Shown: positions 1 to 11,370, counted from the stretch's first letter. The stretch: DNA of 64,000 nucleotides from Oreohelix idahoensis (GCA_024509875.1 JAMPIV010018971.1:791361-855360); one strand, 5' to 3'. The notes: a model not told the origin generated them from the letters alone. Numbers and translations are program-made.

Positions 1-492
1 GTGTGTCTGGAAACTGGCAAATAATTGTTTGACCAGGAGAGTCTGAAGAGTAGATTGAGAGAAACGATTTGTCGTAAATAAGTCTGTCTTTACTCTCCTC
101 CAGCACTCTGTGAAGCAACTGTTTACTCTCTACATTTCTATCACTAAGCGTTTCACCAACATTCTACACTCTAAACCGGACCACTATTTCTAAGACTCTT
201 TCTCTCAGAATAAATTTACGACATCTAGCAACAGTGACCAATTATGTCTGGTAATATGAAGTAAAATGTGTTTGCACAATGGAATTCTTCTAATGTTTGT
301 GTGATATCGCTTAACACAAGAGCATTTTTTTGGGTCTTATTTAATAAAGAGTGCATTATGAATGATAATGCAGAGTCAATTCACCAAAACTAGCAAGTCT
401 CGAGTCGAATAGAGTCGCTAATGCCTAAATCTCAAGTCGAGTCGCTGTGGTGACTTAATTCCTACTTGAGTCGGAGTCAATATACTCGAGTC
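1..492. other. Unassigned AT-rich DNA
   Basis: No coding region, RNA gene or recognisable repeat is seen. The part from about 400 to 490 carries several loose copies of the word GAGTCG, which suggests a weak, decayed tandem pattern. Confidence 0.4.
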
Positions 493-561
493 AACAACAC
501 TGACGCTAGAATACATGTCGCACAGTCTTAGCCTTCTAGGAAAAAAGGAAAAATACAACGT
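493..561 (+). repeat. Left copy of a 69-bp direct repeat
   Basis: This stretch recurs at 1044-1112 with only a handful of substitutions. Both begin AACAACACTGACGCTAG and run to ACAACGT. The two copies bracket a block holding a repeat R fragment and a LINE 3' end. The right copy starts directly at the LINE 3' end, as expected for a target-site duplication, but 69 bp would be unusually long for one. Confidence 0.75.
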
Positions 562-690
562 GTGTTACCGGGGCCCGAAAGGGGAGCAAAGAATAGCAAC
601 ACTGTTCCCTGTCATGCATGTCGTAGAAAGCTACTACGGAGGGTTGGGCATGGGGCTGGTTACCCCATCCTGTAAAAAATTTAAACCACA
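562..690 (-). repeat. Interspersed repeat R, fragment
   Basis: On the minus strand this carries the core seen in all repeat R copies of the window: a GATGAGGTTG-like segment, then ACGACATGC, then GAGGGAGCAGTAG-like sequence. No tRNA promoter boxes or open frame were found. The family is not one I can name. Confidence 0.5.
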
Positions 691-738
691 AAAAAACTTC
701 AACAAATATGGACAAGTCAATTAAGGAAAATAAAACAC

Positions 739-1043
739 AGCCATTCAAGGCAGGGGAAGGTCCTCTCGCAGAGAGGCGTATGATGCAACACAGAGGCGAT
801 GGATAGGACATACACTTAGGAAACCTGTTGATAGCATTACAAGGCAGTCCTTGTTCTGGAACCCCCAGGGCAAGAGAGGCAGAAGTAGACCAAGAAGCAC
901 ATGGAGAAGAGAGCTGGAAACAGAGGTGAAAATGATGAGGGGAACGTGGAAAGAACTTGAGATGATGGCACGTGACAGGAGGACTTGGCATGTGTTTGTT
1001 GAAGGCCTATGCTCCTTTGAGAGTGAAGGGTTATGAATAAATG
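739..1043 (+). pseudogene. Non-LTR retrotransposon, 3' end of the pol ORF
   Basis: In one frame the DNA reads W-I-G-H-T-L-R-K-P, then W-N-P-Q-G-K-R-G-R, then RPRSTWRRE, and ends with a DRRTWHVFVEGLCS-like tail. This is the typical C-terminus of the RT polyprotein in one group of LINEs, where a basic linker is followed by DRxxW...GLCS. Only about the last 100 codons are present. The frame closes at the stop near 1034 and a short A/T-rich tail follows. The same LINE C-terminus appears at 36118-36215 and 45738-46320, and its RPRSTW segment is the apparent seed of the 27-bp minisatellite at 35430. I cannot assign the LINE clade from this part. Confidence 0.7.
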
Positions 1044-1112
1044 AACAACACTGACGCTAGCATACATGTCGCACAGTCGTAACCTTCTAGGAAAAAAGGA
1101 AAACTACAACGT
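1044..1112 (+). repeat. Right copy of the 69-bp direct repeat
   Basis: Matches 493-561 with about five differences. It abuts the 3' end of the LINE fragment. Confidence 0.75.
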
Positions 1113-1695
1113 ATATTTGGTATTAACTCTTTGCACCCTGTGAGCCGTAAGACGCACTATGTTACGGTACTGTCTCCTCCAAAGAGCTGCCTTATTCGCC
1201 CGCGTATGTATAGTTACCTTTCATCATGTCTATACTGAACACGAAAACTTATCATCACACATTATTATAACCAGACCTAAAAGTCTGTTATATTTGGACA
1301 TGCGTCCTAATATAATCGAATAGGTTGAACGGGACACTCCTCACCAAAACGAGGCAAAATTTTATTATAAAAAACAAAATACAAGTAAACCTATTATTTC
1401 TGTATCGGACTTACATCAATTTTAACCTTGAGCTAATTTACAAAAGCTGTATAATTATTATGACATCATAAATATTTATGTTTACATATTGTTTTAAAAC
1501 ATCACATACTGAAAAGAAAATTTGATTCCATTTTGGTGACTGAGTAAAGCCCAAAAACTGCTTGGGACATACAGAGTTAAATAAAAATATTTCGTGTATT
1601 CTTTCTTCAAAAACTTTATCTGAAGGAATCTTATCAACGATTGAACTTCAGTGTACAAAATTGGTTTATTCCCTGATTTCTTCATTTCCCTTTTT
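1113..1695. other. Unassigned AT-rich DNA
   Basis: No convincing gene, repeat or RNA was found. Short open frames here have no recognisable domains and no codon pattern that supports coding. Confidence 0.4.
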
Positions 1696-1699
1696 ACTT

Positions 1700-1935
1700 C
1701 TTATAGAGCCCGTAGCCACCACCTAGGGTGGCCCTTCGCAGGCGGCCTTCACTACACAATATTTGTTATTCTGCAGAGGTGGCTTGTTTATCAATTTGTA
1801 ATCCACAATGAGGCTGCTAACCCCATGCCCAACCATAAATTAGTCGCCTCTTACGACATGCCAGTAGGAGTAGTAGTCCTATTCTTTATTCGTATCCTCA
1901 CAGAGCCCCACCACCCGGAACTACCACAGGACATA
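1700..1935 (+). repeat. Interspersed repeat R
   Basis: This is one of the longer copies. It has a pyrimidine-rich head, a middle with GGTGGC and TTCTGCAG, then ACAATGAGGCTGCTAACC, then the family core TCGCCTCTTACGACATGCC, and ends TCCTATTCTTTATTCG followed by a CCCCACCACCCGGAA-like motif. Comparable order is visible at 2380, 4205 and 32480, so this is a dispersed unit of about 200-250 bp. It lacks Pol III A and B boxes and any open frame. Confidence 0.6.
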
Positions 1936-2218
1936 GATGATTGACAGCTGAAATACTCTTGTTTTAAGGGCTACCAAAATTTACTCTTTACACTATCTGC
2001 GTGAACTGACTGAGCTGTTCGTCTGATGAGTTGACATGAGTTGTGTGAGGAAGATCTTAAGCGTAAGCTTTACATGTGTAGCTTTAACCACTGGTAAAAT
2101 TTTTGTGAGGTGCTGTTGGTGACTTTGATGGCGGAAGTTGGGAAAGGGGAGACTTTTGTTCGTCATTCGTCTCCAGATCAACTTGACAAAACTTCCCAAC
2201 TTTGTCTTCAGACAACGT

Positions 2219-2357
2219 TTCAACTAGTCTCATCATTCAACTAGTCTCACCATTCAACTAGTCTCATCATTCAACTAGTCTCATCATTCAACTAGTCTCA
2301 TCATTCAACTAGTCTCATCATTCAACTAGTCTCATGATTCAACTAGTCTCATCATTC
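2219..2357 (+). repeat. 17-bp tandem repeat, about 8 copies
   Basis: The unit CAACTAGTCTCATCATT repeats head to tail with one or two substitutions, for example CACC for CATC and GATT for CATT. It ends in CATTCATTCATTTTCC. Confidence 0.95.
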
Positions 2358-2379
2358 ATTCATTTTCCTTTGTCATCTT

Positions 2380-2585
2380 TACACGGCTGGAAACACCACT
2401 ACAGCTGGTCACCTTGCAGGACGTCTGCACTAAGAAGTCACGTGTTCTTGCAGCAGTGGTTTCTGCTGCAATTCGTTTCACATGATGAGATTTGCCATCC
2501 CCATGCACAACCTCAAATTTGTTGCCTTGTACGACATGCCTGAGGGTGAAGTAGCCATATTCTGTCTTTATCTTAATATTAGGGA
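2380..2585 (+). repeat. Interspersed repeat R
   Basis: The segments follow the same order as at 1700. They are an AACACCACTACAGCTGGTC head, a GGTTTCTGC middle, then CATGATGAGATTTGCCATCC, then TACGACATGCCTGAGGG and CATATTCTGTCTTT. Confidence 0.6.
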
Positions 2586-2805
2586 CCCCTAGGATCTATA
2601 CGGAGCACTCTCAGAATAATAGCACAGTGTAATTTCTTTTCTCACCTATTCAACATTATAGAATATAATCGCCACGCGAGGACATATTTGAAGGCATACT
2701 GTGAATGCCTGTAAGTATATTCTTCCTGGTGACGTAGTTCTACCAACATCTTGCTGATTAAACACATTTTGTATAGTTAATTATGAGTCTTAAAAAAACA
2801 AGAAG

Positions 2806-3225
2806 CTAAAAACAGGTTGCCCCCATAGCATGTACTACCGTATGGGAGTGAAGTGTTACAGTACTAAGTCCAGCATTATGAGGTTTGGTGACCAATTCCA
2901 TTCCTCGCCGCCGTTGCCTTTCTTCCCTTAAAAGCAGAGGCAAGTACCCAAGAAGGACGATGTACAAAAAGATGCCCGCGGGAACTGAAGCAGGAAATAT
3001 AGACTGGAGATGACAGCTACCCACTCTACAGAAGACGGAAACCGAGAGGAGGGGGATATACTGGGACCATCATAATTAAGACAAACAACCGCTATAGAGA
3101 GCCCATTTACAGCTGGATAGACTGGAGTGTAACGCTACAAGGTTTCGAACCAGAATCGTGTAATTTGTGCGCTAGAGGCAAGCGCTCTAACCACTGAACC
3201 ATTCGGATTCTATAATTATGATTAT
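2806..3225 (-). repeat. tRNA-derived SINE, family S1
   Basis: Read on the minus strand from about 3215, it starts with a tRNA-like head: A box TGGTTCAGTGG followed by TTAGAGCGC, then B box GGTTCGAAACC (plus-strand 3141-3151). The body continues with a segment containing CTCCAGTC and CAGCTGTAAATGG, and ends with GGGAGTGAAG-complement and GGGGGCAACC-complement sequence near 2820. Two other copies lie at 3430-3690 and 46600-46860. Compared with those, this copy carries about 150 extra bases at roughly 2955-3105. Confidence 0.75.
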
Positions 3226-3403
3226 GTTGGAATATATTCTCATTTAATAATGTAATTTAATAAATCTCATTTCGTGTGTCTTGTATGTCTTGACGGGACA
3301 GCGTACATACTCATGCACGTCACATGACGTTCCCGGGGGTTTCTGAATAGTCAAAGACAGAATAGGCCCACTGTACCCTCGGGCGACTAATTTGAGTTTC
3401 TAC

Positions 3404-3428
3404 GGGGGGGGGGGGGGGGGGGGGGGGG
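3404..3428 (+). repeat. Poly(G) tract, 25 G
   Basis: An uninterrupted run of 25 G lies immediately before the start of an S1 SINE copy. It has G-quadruplex potential on the plus strand. Runs like this are also prone to assembly length errors. Confidence 0.95.
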
Positions 3429-3429
3429 C

Positions 3430-3690
3430 GCTAGATCGTCCGAGCGACCAGAGTGGTTTTAGCGCTCGTCTCTCGCGGCAATGGTGCCGAGTTTCGAATT
3501 ACAGTACCGTTACGCTCCAGTCTACTCAGCTGTAAATGTGTACCTGTCTCTGCTCTTTGAGTTAGGGAAGGAAAAGGCAGCGAGGATGGGAACTAGTCAC
3601 AGCACATCTCAATGCTGGACCTAGTGTGATGAAGTCTCTAACACTTCACGACCCTATAGCAGTATCTACTACAGAACTACCTTTTACATG
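3430..3690 (+). repeat. tRNA-derived SINE, family S1
   Basis: On the plus strand, GACCAGAGTGG and TTTTAGCGCTCG form the A-box region and GAGTTTCGAATTAC the B-box region. The body follows with CTCCAGTCTACTCAGCTG, a CTTTGAGTTAGGGAAGG segment, and ends near CACTTCACGACCC. It aligns end to end with the minus-strand copies at 2806-3225 and 46600-46860. Confidence 0.75.
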
Positions 3691-4204
3691 GAGCTAGAAA
3701 TCTCATCATGTATAACAAAATGCCACAGAAAACAATGAATGCTTGCTGCAGTCTTCCTGCAAGGGAACTTGTTACATTTGTGACTACGTGTTCTGTAAGA
3801 AGAAAAAACGAAAATTATATCACAGCTAGAAACAGTTTACTTGGAGATTAACTTTATGAGTGTGAGAGACAGGGATAGCATGCATTTTTTAATGGCAATA
3901 ATGTTGACATGAGATCACAGATGCGAAATAATTCAACTTGAGAGGTAAGGAAATGTACAAGATATATTAATGCTGTCACTCATAATGAAGTGAGTTGCAG
4001 AAATAGTGTATTAGTTTAAGAGGAGCCAGCTTTTGTGAAGAAGTCTCATCATAGCAGGCATGCAGAATACGTGGTGCTTGGAGGTGAGAGGAAGTAGCAG
4101 TTGCTGGGTAAAGCAAACAGATAAAAACTGAGAAAAGGATTTTGAAGAAGATAGGAGATATAGTAGTGGTCAGAGCCATATATCATCATCGCCATCATAA
4201 TTTT
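3691..4204. other. Unassigned DNA
   Basis: No gene, RNA or recognisable mobile element was found. Confidence 0.4.
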
Positions 4205-4440
4205 CATTTTTGTGTGTGAAATATGGAGCCCTCACTGTAGCTGGCCTCCTGCAGGAATCATTATATGCCCTTACAGAGATGTAACAATTCGTTTTGCGTG
4301 ATGAAGTTGTCAGCCTCATGTGTAACCTCCTATTAGTCGACTTGTAGTCGCCCCTGAGGGAGCAGAGATCCTATTCTTTATTTGCTTCGTAAAAGGTCCC
4401 CTGGGACCATACGGGGCAAAACCTGGTATACAGAAGGGGT
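4205..4440 (+). repeat. Interspersed repeat R
   Basis: Segments match the family: CTCACTGTAGCTGGCC in the head, GTGATGAAGTTGTCAGCC in the middle, a degenerate CGACTTGTAGTCGCCC in place of the usual core, GAGGGAGCAG, CCTATTCTTTATTTGC, and a CCCCTGGGACC end. Confidence 0.55.
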
Positions 4441-4724
4441 TTCCAAATTTCTTTGTGACTACCAAGCATTGCAGTAGTTGTGAGAAATATATCTCAACCC
4501 CTTGGCTCAGCTTAATAGTAACATTTTTTTCTTCTTTGTCGTTCGATCTCAAATAACCACAGCTATCTCTCTTGTAAAGCTGGCAGTTCGTCTCAGGCTT
4601 CTCTCGTCACCATACATTTTCTCTCTCAACTGGGGTGTAGAAGGTCACGCGGCCACCCTGCTTCTTTCATGGAGCCGGCAGTTTTGGAGTACACGTTCTA
4701 CTCTCTGTTTGTCTTCTCCACATG

Positions 4725-6708
4725 TGTAGCGAAATTTGGTTCCTCTTGCTTTGTTGTGGAAAAAAAAATGTGTAGCGCGACTCCCACACACACACACACA
4801 CCAGCGCAAGGTCAGCGCGGCGGTCTTTCTTTGAAGTTTGTAGTAGACGGGAAATGTGAATTACGGTTAAAAGCCATACAGTATTACTGAAGAATGGGGA
4901 AATAGCTAATAGGAATGAATGGCGGACTTTCAAAGTTTGCATTTACTGGACATTAAATTATTCACTACAGGAGAACGCCTGGTTGGAATAATATTAAATA
5001 AAAATAATTCAACAAAGGAGATAGACTAGGAATTATATCCAAAAGGATATTATTCAAATATAAATAGTTTTAAAGATAATTAATATTTTTCACCTTCATC
5101 ACATCGGCTAAAAGTTAGCTAATAATCTTTAAAAATTTATTACACTAACAAGCCTCAACGGATTTGTATAAAACTTATATGTAATGAAAGCCTCATATGG
5201 GGAAAAGGAAATGATACATAGAAAGGACGGAAGAATATAAGTGTGTAGTGAACAGAAGAAAAAAACAAGTACAGGAAAAACACAGATTGCTTCAAATAGC
5301 CTCAAACCAGGAGATGAAACGAAAATCTTTTGGGACTTTTAGAGGTGCTTTCTCGTACGCGCGAGAGACTGAAATATAAGGACAGAGAGACGCGTTGAAA
5401 ATCACACACACCAAATCCAGAAGCCAAAGTGAGAAACTGGAAGACAGTATCTGCAAGAAAAGTTTTTTTTTTTTTCACGCTGCATGCAGGGCAGATTAAC
5501 TTCAACCAAAACAATCTCACCGTGAGCTTATAGATCCTAAGAGGGTATGTAAGTTTATTAAAGATATATGTATGAATAATATCATTTTATTTCAGATTTT
5601 ATTTCTGATTGATTGTATCAGATATAATAAAAAAAGAGAATGACGCTAACCAGAGATAACCTTCACCGGTATTGTCAGGAAGCATAACCATTAATTGGTT
5701 AGCCAAATATATCATGGCTAATTCTTGCCTGGAAGCTTACGACATACCAGCAAGTAATTAAGTGACTTGACATCCATAAGTGGAAGGCAAAGGTTATATC
5801 GTACCCATGTATCATAACATATGATTTATTCATGTATTTTGTTAATTCTGCACAGTATACATTATCTTATCATGCTATCTCTGTAACATACTACCATGAT
5901 TCATTCATTTATATACAAACACCGAAGACATGGTCGCATCATGAACAGTAGTTGGTGGTGAGATTGTTGGAACAACATGGCCACCTATTACTTCTTGTTC
6001 CAGGTTTTTATGATCAATGTTTATGATCATTCCTGATCGAGAAACTAAAGACTTGAAGAAGTTGATCCAGCTCACTGAAGCCTAGAGGTCAACCAAACTT
6101 CAACACCTTAGTCCCCCGTAGTTATAGGGTGGGCTGAAGGAAAGTCTTCCGTACTCCAGTGTGTCGGAGGAACCTCGAGCAGACGTGGCTAAAGTTGAGT
6201 TTCTTTTTATCCATCCAACAAATCCTGTGATCAGTTTCTGAAACGACTGTCTAATGATGACAACTAGATGGCAAGAGATAATGTGACAATCCTTTTGTTA
6301 TAAATTCAGTGGAAGATAAATCCAAGACTTTTTCTATTAATTATTTTAATTTGTAACTGTAAATAATCATACATTTTACCATCTTCCAACACCCATTTAT
6401 CATTACAAGAATATATAGATGTACATAATAAATTGGATAATTGTACTCATCTGACTTGTTAAATTTTTAACTGTTAAATTTTGAGTTACCTTTTCAAATT
6501 TAATTATATTATCACATAGGGTTACGATAGCGAAAGTAGCAACTTATACTTCTGAAGCCTAAATCTATTGTCCAGCTCAGAGTATTCACAGCTGTAACTC
6601 ACTTGTGATACCAGTGTACTTCTCGGGCACTGGAACTTCATACTTTCTGGAGAGAGATTCTACTTCTGCTCTACCACTATTATCATAATAGGAAAACTTT
6701 TCGCTACA
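4725..6708 (+). repeat. 5' LTR of element A
   Basis: 1984 bp. It starts TGTAGCGAAA and ends TTTCGCTACA, a perfect 10-bp terminal inverted repeat with the TG..CA ends of LTRs. It is nearly identical to 11386-13359 and differs mainly in homopolymer and CA-repeat lengths. A TATAAA near 5168 and several AATAAA-like words occur, but promoter and polyadenylation sites cannot be fixed from sequence alone. Confidence 0.95.
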
Positions 6709-6709
6709 T

Positions 6710-6729
6710 TGGGGGCTCTTTCGCGGGAT
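6710..6729 (+). other. Primer-binding site of element A
   Basis: TGGGGGCTCTTTCGCGGGAT lies one base after the 5' LTR. Its first nine bases and its final GGGAT match the tRNA-Pro type PBS known from retroviruses, with a small difference between them. The primer assignment is inference. Confidence 0.7.
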
Positions 6730-6983
6730 ATTATTTGTATCCTGAGCCACTATCTATGTATTCTTCTAAAATGAGCCACAAATAGTTTGTAAAAATAAAT
6801 TTTTTTGAAAACATTCTAAAACTTAGAATTTTTTTTCGTAATAGTAGTACCATTGAGTACGAAGGAAATAGGAAACGCTCACAAGGTTTTAAGGATTTGT
6901 CTTGTTCAAAGTAATTAATTGATTTTAATTAAGTTAGTTGGTTAGTGAAGATAAAATTATATACCCTCTGGTAAGTAAGCATC

Positions 6984-9440
6984 ATGGCTGAATTGGTGAA
7001 GTTTAGAGCTGCGATTATGCAGGAAGGAAAAGACTTGGGTATGACAGGAGATGCTCTAATTCGACATATCACAACTGAAGTGGATAAATATTTAGATAGA
7101 GAGACTAAAAGAATGGAAGAGGAAGATGAAAGAGAGACTAAAAGAATGGAAGTTGAGGCTGAAGCTAAGAAATTAGAGGCAGAAAGAGAAGCCAAAAGGT
7201 TAGAAGCAGAAAGAGAAGCCAAAAGATTTGAAGTTGAGGCTGAAGCTGAAGAAAGAAGGTTACAAAGAGCTCATGAGTTAAGTTTAAAGGAACTTGAACT
7301 CCAGGGAGCAGCTAGCAATCATGGTGCTAGCTCACCTCACTCTGAGAGCTCCAGCCACAGCACAGCAAATGGAGCCATGAGTTTCCACCTGGACCCATTT
7401 ATTGAGAAGGAGGACGCCATTGAGTCGTACCTGGATAGATATGAGAGACTAGCCTCTACCTATGGATTAGAAAAGGAAAAATGGAGCCTTAAACTATCTC
7501 AGGGGTTGAGGGGAGTTTCATACGATGTTTATTTAAAACTCTCAAAAGAAGACCAGGAAGATTATGAAATCTTAAAACAAGCTTTACTGGTCAGGTACGA
7601 AAAGAATTCTGAATCTTATAGAAAGAGATTCCGAACTGCTAAGCTACTTCCAGGAGAAAACTATCACCAGTTTTCTGCCAGATTGGAAACTTATCTGAAA
7701 AAATGGATTAGCTTAGGAAAATGTCAAGATATAAAAGAAATGGTCATGATGGAACAACTGAGAGAATCCATGCCTCAGGAAATGAGAAAATTTCTTATGG
7801 AGCAAGGAGCTGAGAGATTGGACGATATTTTAACCATGGCTGAAAGATATCAAGCAGCTCAGTCAGAAGTGTCAGGAAATAAGAAGAAGCAGGGTGAGAA
7901 CTTCAAACCTTCACAAAACTTTACCAACTATGATCACAGGGACAATTCCAACAAGAACAAACACAGAACTGATTATAAAGACAAAAACCCTCTAGGATCA
8001 GAAAAGAAACCTCCAAGAAAGGAAGGAAAGTGGTGTAAATCTTGTCAAATGAGTAACCACAATACTGCGGAATGCAGACGGAAAAACCCTCCTCATCACG
8101 CTGCATGCCTTACAACAGAGAACAAGGGAAGGAAGGACCTGGCAGATAGTCAGAAGGACCTCCATCATCCCCCTGTTTGTGAAGAAGTGACCTTGAATGG
8201 CACCCAAGTACTGTGCTTATATGATACAGGCTTGGACTTTGACTCAGTAGTGTGCTCTTCTCTGGTGAGTCCGGAACAGATAACCACAGAAACAGTGGAA
8301 ATCAGAAGACCAGTCAAGGGAGCAGGAACCATGACACTGCCCATAGCCCGTATCAACATAAGATCTCGCTATGTGGAAGGAGAGATCAAAGCAGCAGTGA
8401 TGGACAACCCTATCTACCCATTAATACTGGGATGTAGATATGTATTTCTAGGAGAACCTATAAGACCCATAGTGATGGCAACAGTCCAGACCAGGGCAAG
8501 CTCTAAGAAAGAGGAGGACACTATCATAAATACTCATCCAGAAGAGATGAGAAAGGCTCAAACTGCTGACAGTACATTGAAGCCTTGCTTTGGCAAATTA
8601 CCTAAAAGCCATAACCCTCCAGAGAAAGGAGACTTATATATGAAAAATGGCCTACTATATAGAAAAGCTGGAACAGGACCAAAAGGACATGGACAGCTTG
8701 TAGTGCCAAAATCATACAGGGAGCAGGTTATGAAGCTAGGACATGCTATACCCTTCAGTGGACATATGGGAATAGGGGCCACTGGACAACGGATAGTCAG
8801 TCACTACTTTTGGCCAGGGATCACAGAGGACATAAAGAGGTATGTGAGATCCTGTCCAGAATGCCAAAGAGTAGCTCCTAAACATAGGACTGCACCAGCA
8901 ACACTGGGAGAAATGCCCATCATGGGAACGCCCTTCGAACGTGTTGCCGTGGATATTGTTGGACCCCTCAGTAGGACCAAGAAGAGAAATGCATACATCT
9001 TAACCTTGGTCGATACTTGCTCTATGTGGGGAGAGGCAGTAGCAATGTCATCGATAGATTCGAAACATGTGGCAGAGGCACTGTTAACAATATTCACTCG
9101 ATTAGGTTTCCCCCATCAAATATTGACTGACAATGGTTCTCAGTTTAGGGGAAAGCTAACACAAGAAGTATTCAGGTTATTTCAAGCTAGACATTATCAC
9201 TGTAGCCCGTACCACGCCCAAGGGAATGGTCAAGTAGAGCGGTTCAATGGCACGCTCATTTCAATCCTTAGAAAGTTGGCTAGTGATAAACCTGAAACTT
9301 GGGACACATACTTACCCTCAGCACTATTTGTCTATAGGGAAGTCCCACATAACTCCACAGGATTGGCTCCAGCTACATTGTTGTTTGGACGACCAATCAA
9401 AGGTCCACTGGAAGCATTGTTGCGGACATGGACTGACTGA
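6984..9440 (+). CDS. gag-pol: Element A gag-protease-integrase polyprotein
   Basis: An 818-codon frame starting at ATG 6984, which is the first ATG matching the start of the related element B protein. Residues about 40-110 are a highly charged E/K/R coiled coil. A gag core follows at about 125-290. A CX2CX4HX4C zinc knuckle starts at C351 (CKSCQMSNHNTAEC) and a retroviral-type protease has its D-T-G at 414-416. Integrase follows: an HHCC zinc module (H587, ending CPECQ) and a DDE core with D657, D716 and E752, so the last pair is spaced DD35E. The frame ends soon after the conserved PLEALLRTWTD segment, at a 4-bp tandem duplication (GACTGACTGA at 9431-9440) that throws the rest of pol into another frame. 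The gene is part of an immobile or trans-dependent copy. Packaging and integration roles follow from the families. Confidence 0.9.
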   Translation: MAELVKFRAAIMQEGKDLGMTGDALIRHITTEVDKYLDRETKRMEEEDERETKRMEVEAEAKKLEAEREAKRLEAEREAKRFEVEAEAEERRLQRAHELSLKELELQGAASNHGASSPHSESSSHSTANGAMSFHLDPFIEKEDAIESYLDRYERLASTYGLEKEKWSLKLSQGLRGVSYDVYLKLSKEDQEDYEILKQALLVRYEKNSESYRKRFRTAKLLPGENYHQFSARLETYLKKWISLGKCQDIKEMVMMEQLRESMPQEMRKFLMEQGAERLDDILTMAERYQAAQSEVSGNKKKQGENFKPSQNFTNYDHRDNSNKNKHRTDYKDKNPLGSEKKPPRKEGKWCKSCQMSNHNTAECRRKNPPHHAACLTTENKGRKDLADSQKDLHHPPVCEEVTLNGTQVLCLYDTGLDFDSVVCSSLVSPEQITTETVEIRRPVKGAGTMTLPIARINIRSRYVEGEIKAAVMDNPIYPLILGCRYVFLGEPIRPIVMATVQTRASSKKEEDTIINTHPEEMRKAQTADSTLKPCFGKLPKSHNPPEKGDLYMKNGLLYRKAGTGPKGHGQLVVPKSYREQVMKLGHAIPFSGHMGIGATGQRIVSHYFWPGITEDIKRYVRSCPECQRVAPKHRTAPATLGEMPIMGTPFERVAVDIVGPLSRTKKRNAYILTLVDTCSMWGEAVAMSSIDSKHVAEALLTIFTRLGFPHQILTDNGSQFRGKLTQEVFRLFQARHYHCSPYHAQGNGQVERFNGTLISILRKLASDKPETWDTYLPSALFVYREVPHNSTGLAPATLLFGRPIKGPLEALLRTWTD

Positions 9441-11353
9441 TGAAAAAGCAGAAGAAACCGTGACTTCTTCATACCAATTCGTCAACGAGTTGACATCTCG
9501 ATTGAAAACAAGTTGGAAACTGGCAAATGATAACTTGAGACAGGCCAGGAGGAAGCAGGCTGCTTACTATAATAAAACAGCAAAAGATAGGGAACTTGAG
9601 GTGGAAGAAAAGGTTCTGTTACTGTTGCCCAGCAGCAATAATAAATTGCAAATTGGATGGCAGGGTCCCTACGTCATATTGGAAAAACTTTCCCGGACCA
9701 ACTATAAGATTGACAAGAAAGGAAAGGAGAAGGTGTATCATGTCAACCTTCTTAAAAAGTATTATGACAGGGAAGCATCAGAAGTTGCACATATCATGAC
9801 CCTGGCCATTGCAACAGAAATGCAGGATGAACCAATTTCCTCCATGGAATACCCCCTAACAACTACGGAAAGCTATGCTCAGCTTAATGTGAGTGAACAT
9901 TTAACTCTTGAGCAGAGGAAAAAGGTTCAGGAGGTGTTAGAAATCCATGCTGAGGTACTCACAGATAAGCCGGGGTGTACTAATCTGTTAGAGTATGACA
10001 TGACGATTACTGACCCTACACCAGTTTGTATGCGGACATACCCTATACCTTATGCTAAAGGACAGGCACTCAAGGATGAGATTGACTATCTCTTAAAAGA
10101 GAAAATTATTTCAAAGTCTGAATCTCCCTACAGCTCAAGTGTGGTGCTATTAAGGAAACCTAGTGGTAAACACAGGTTATGCATTGATTATAGGAAACTA
10201 AATGCTATCACTAAATCTCAGGTAGACCCATTACCTGACACCAATCAGTTGTTTGCTACATTGAGTAAGGCTCGGTATTTTTCAAAAGTAGATCTAAGCA
10301 AGGGATACTACCAAATACCAATAAAACCAGAAGTTAGGAAACTGTTAGCCTTTAGCACACCGGATGGACATTACGAGTTCAATGTACTCCCATTTGGTTT
10401 AAAGAATGCTCCAAGTATCTTAACCAGAATGATGAGGAAATTGTTGGAACCATTACAAAATCCTCATATCACCAACTTCATGGATGATATTCTGATTGCT
10501 ACCACTACGTTCGAGGAACACATAGTAGCACTCTCCATGTTGTTAAATAGATTGAGAGAAACGGGATTGACAGCACGCCCAACTAAGTGTCATATTGGAT
10601 GTGAGACATTGGAATTTTTAGGTCACACTATCTCTACAGGGCAAATGTCTCCGGACCCAAAGAATGTAGAGAAAATGAGAAAAGCACCAAGACCACAAAC
10701 TAAGAAGGATGTAAGATCCTTTGTGTCACTGTGCGGGTTTTATCAGAAATATATACCCCATTTTAACTCATTGTGCGCGCCATTAACCGACTTAACCAAA
10801 AAAGGTCAGCCGGATAAAATACAATGGACTGCAGAGTGTGAACAGGCTTATACAGAGTTGAAAAATAAGCTGACAAATAAACCTATCCTTGCCCTTCCCG
10901 ATCTCACACAAGAATTCGTACTAAGAACGGATGCTAGCAATGTAGGCATCGGAGCAACATTACTACAGCGGGCAGACACACCGCCACATATGCTTCTACC
11001 AGTAGCTTTTGCCAGTAGAAAGTTAAATACAGCTGAAAGAAATTATTCTACCGTTGAACGTTAATGCCTCGCTTTGGTCTGGTCGATCAACAAATTCGCC
11101 CCTTTTCTTTACGGGAAACACTTCATTGTGGAAAGTGATCACCAGCCTTTGATGTTTTTAGCAGTGTCTAAAAAAATTAAATTCACGACTTTTAAGGTGG
11201 AGTTTACTGTTATCTCCATATTCGTTCAATGTGAGATACATTCCAGGACGGGACAATCTTGGACCCGATTTTTTAAGTCGTCATCCTATCAAAGGAGATA
11301 TAGAAAAACAGAAAAGTAAAGAGAAACTGCAGCATGAGTTACCAAAAAGTTAA
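9433..11353 (+). pseudogene. pol: Element A integrase C-terminus, RT and RNase H (disrupted)
   Basis: After the 4-bp duplication, the homology to element B continues in a new frame. It has the GPY/F module of the integrase C-terminus (W-Q-G-P-Y near 9660), then reverse transcriptase with the catalytic F-M-D-D (DD codons at 10483-10488), then RNase H with the LRTDAS motif near 10925. A stop, TAA at 11062-11064, stands where relatives have Glu. Homology continues through D-H-Q-P-L, then shifts frame near 11180 and runs to a stop at 11351-11353. A 605-codon open frame begins at 9247, but its first 60 or so codons are an out-of-frame reading of the integrase region and should not be taken as protein. 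The RT-RH block lies downstream of integrase, unlike standard gypsy elements. Confidence 0.88.
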
Positions 11354-11370
11354 CTGTGCATGCACTGTTT

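Noticed and set aside
9247..9430. N-terminal 60 codons of the open frame beginning at 9247
   Set aside because: This is an out-of-frame reading of the integrase region; homology to pol starts only after the 4-bp duplication.
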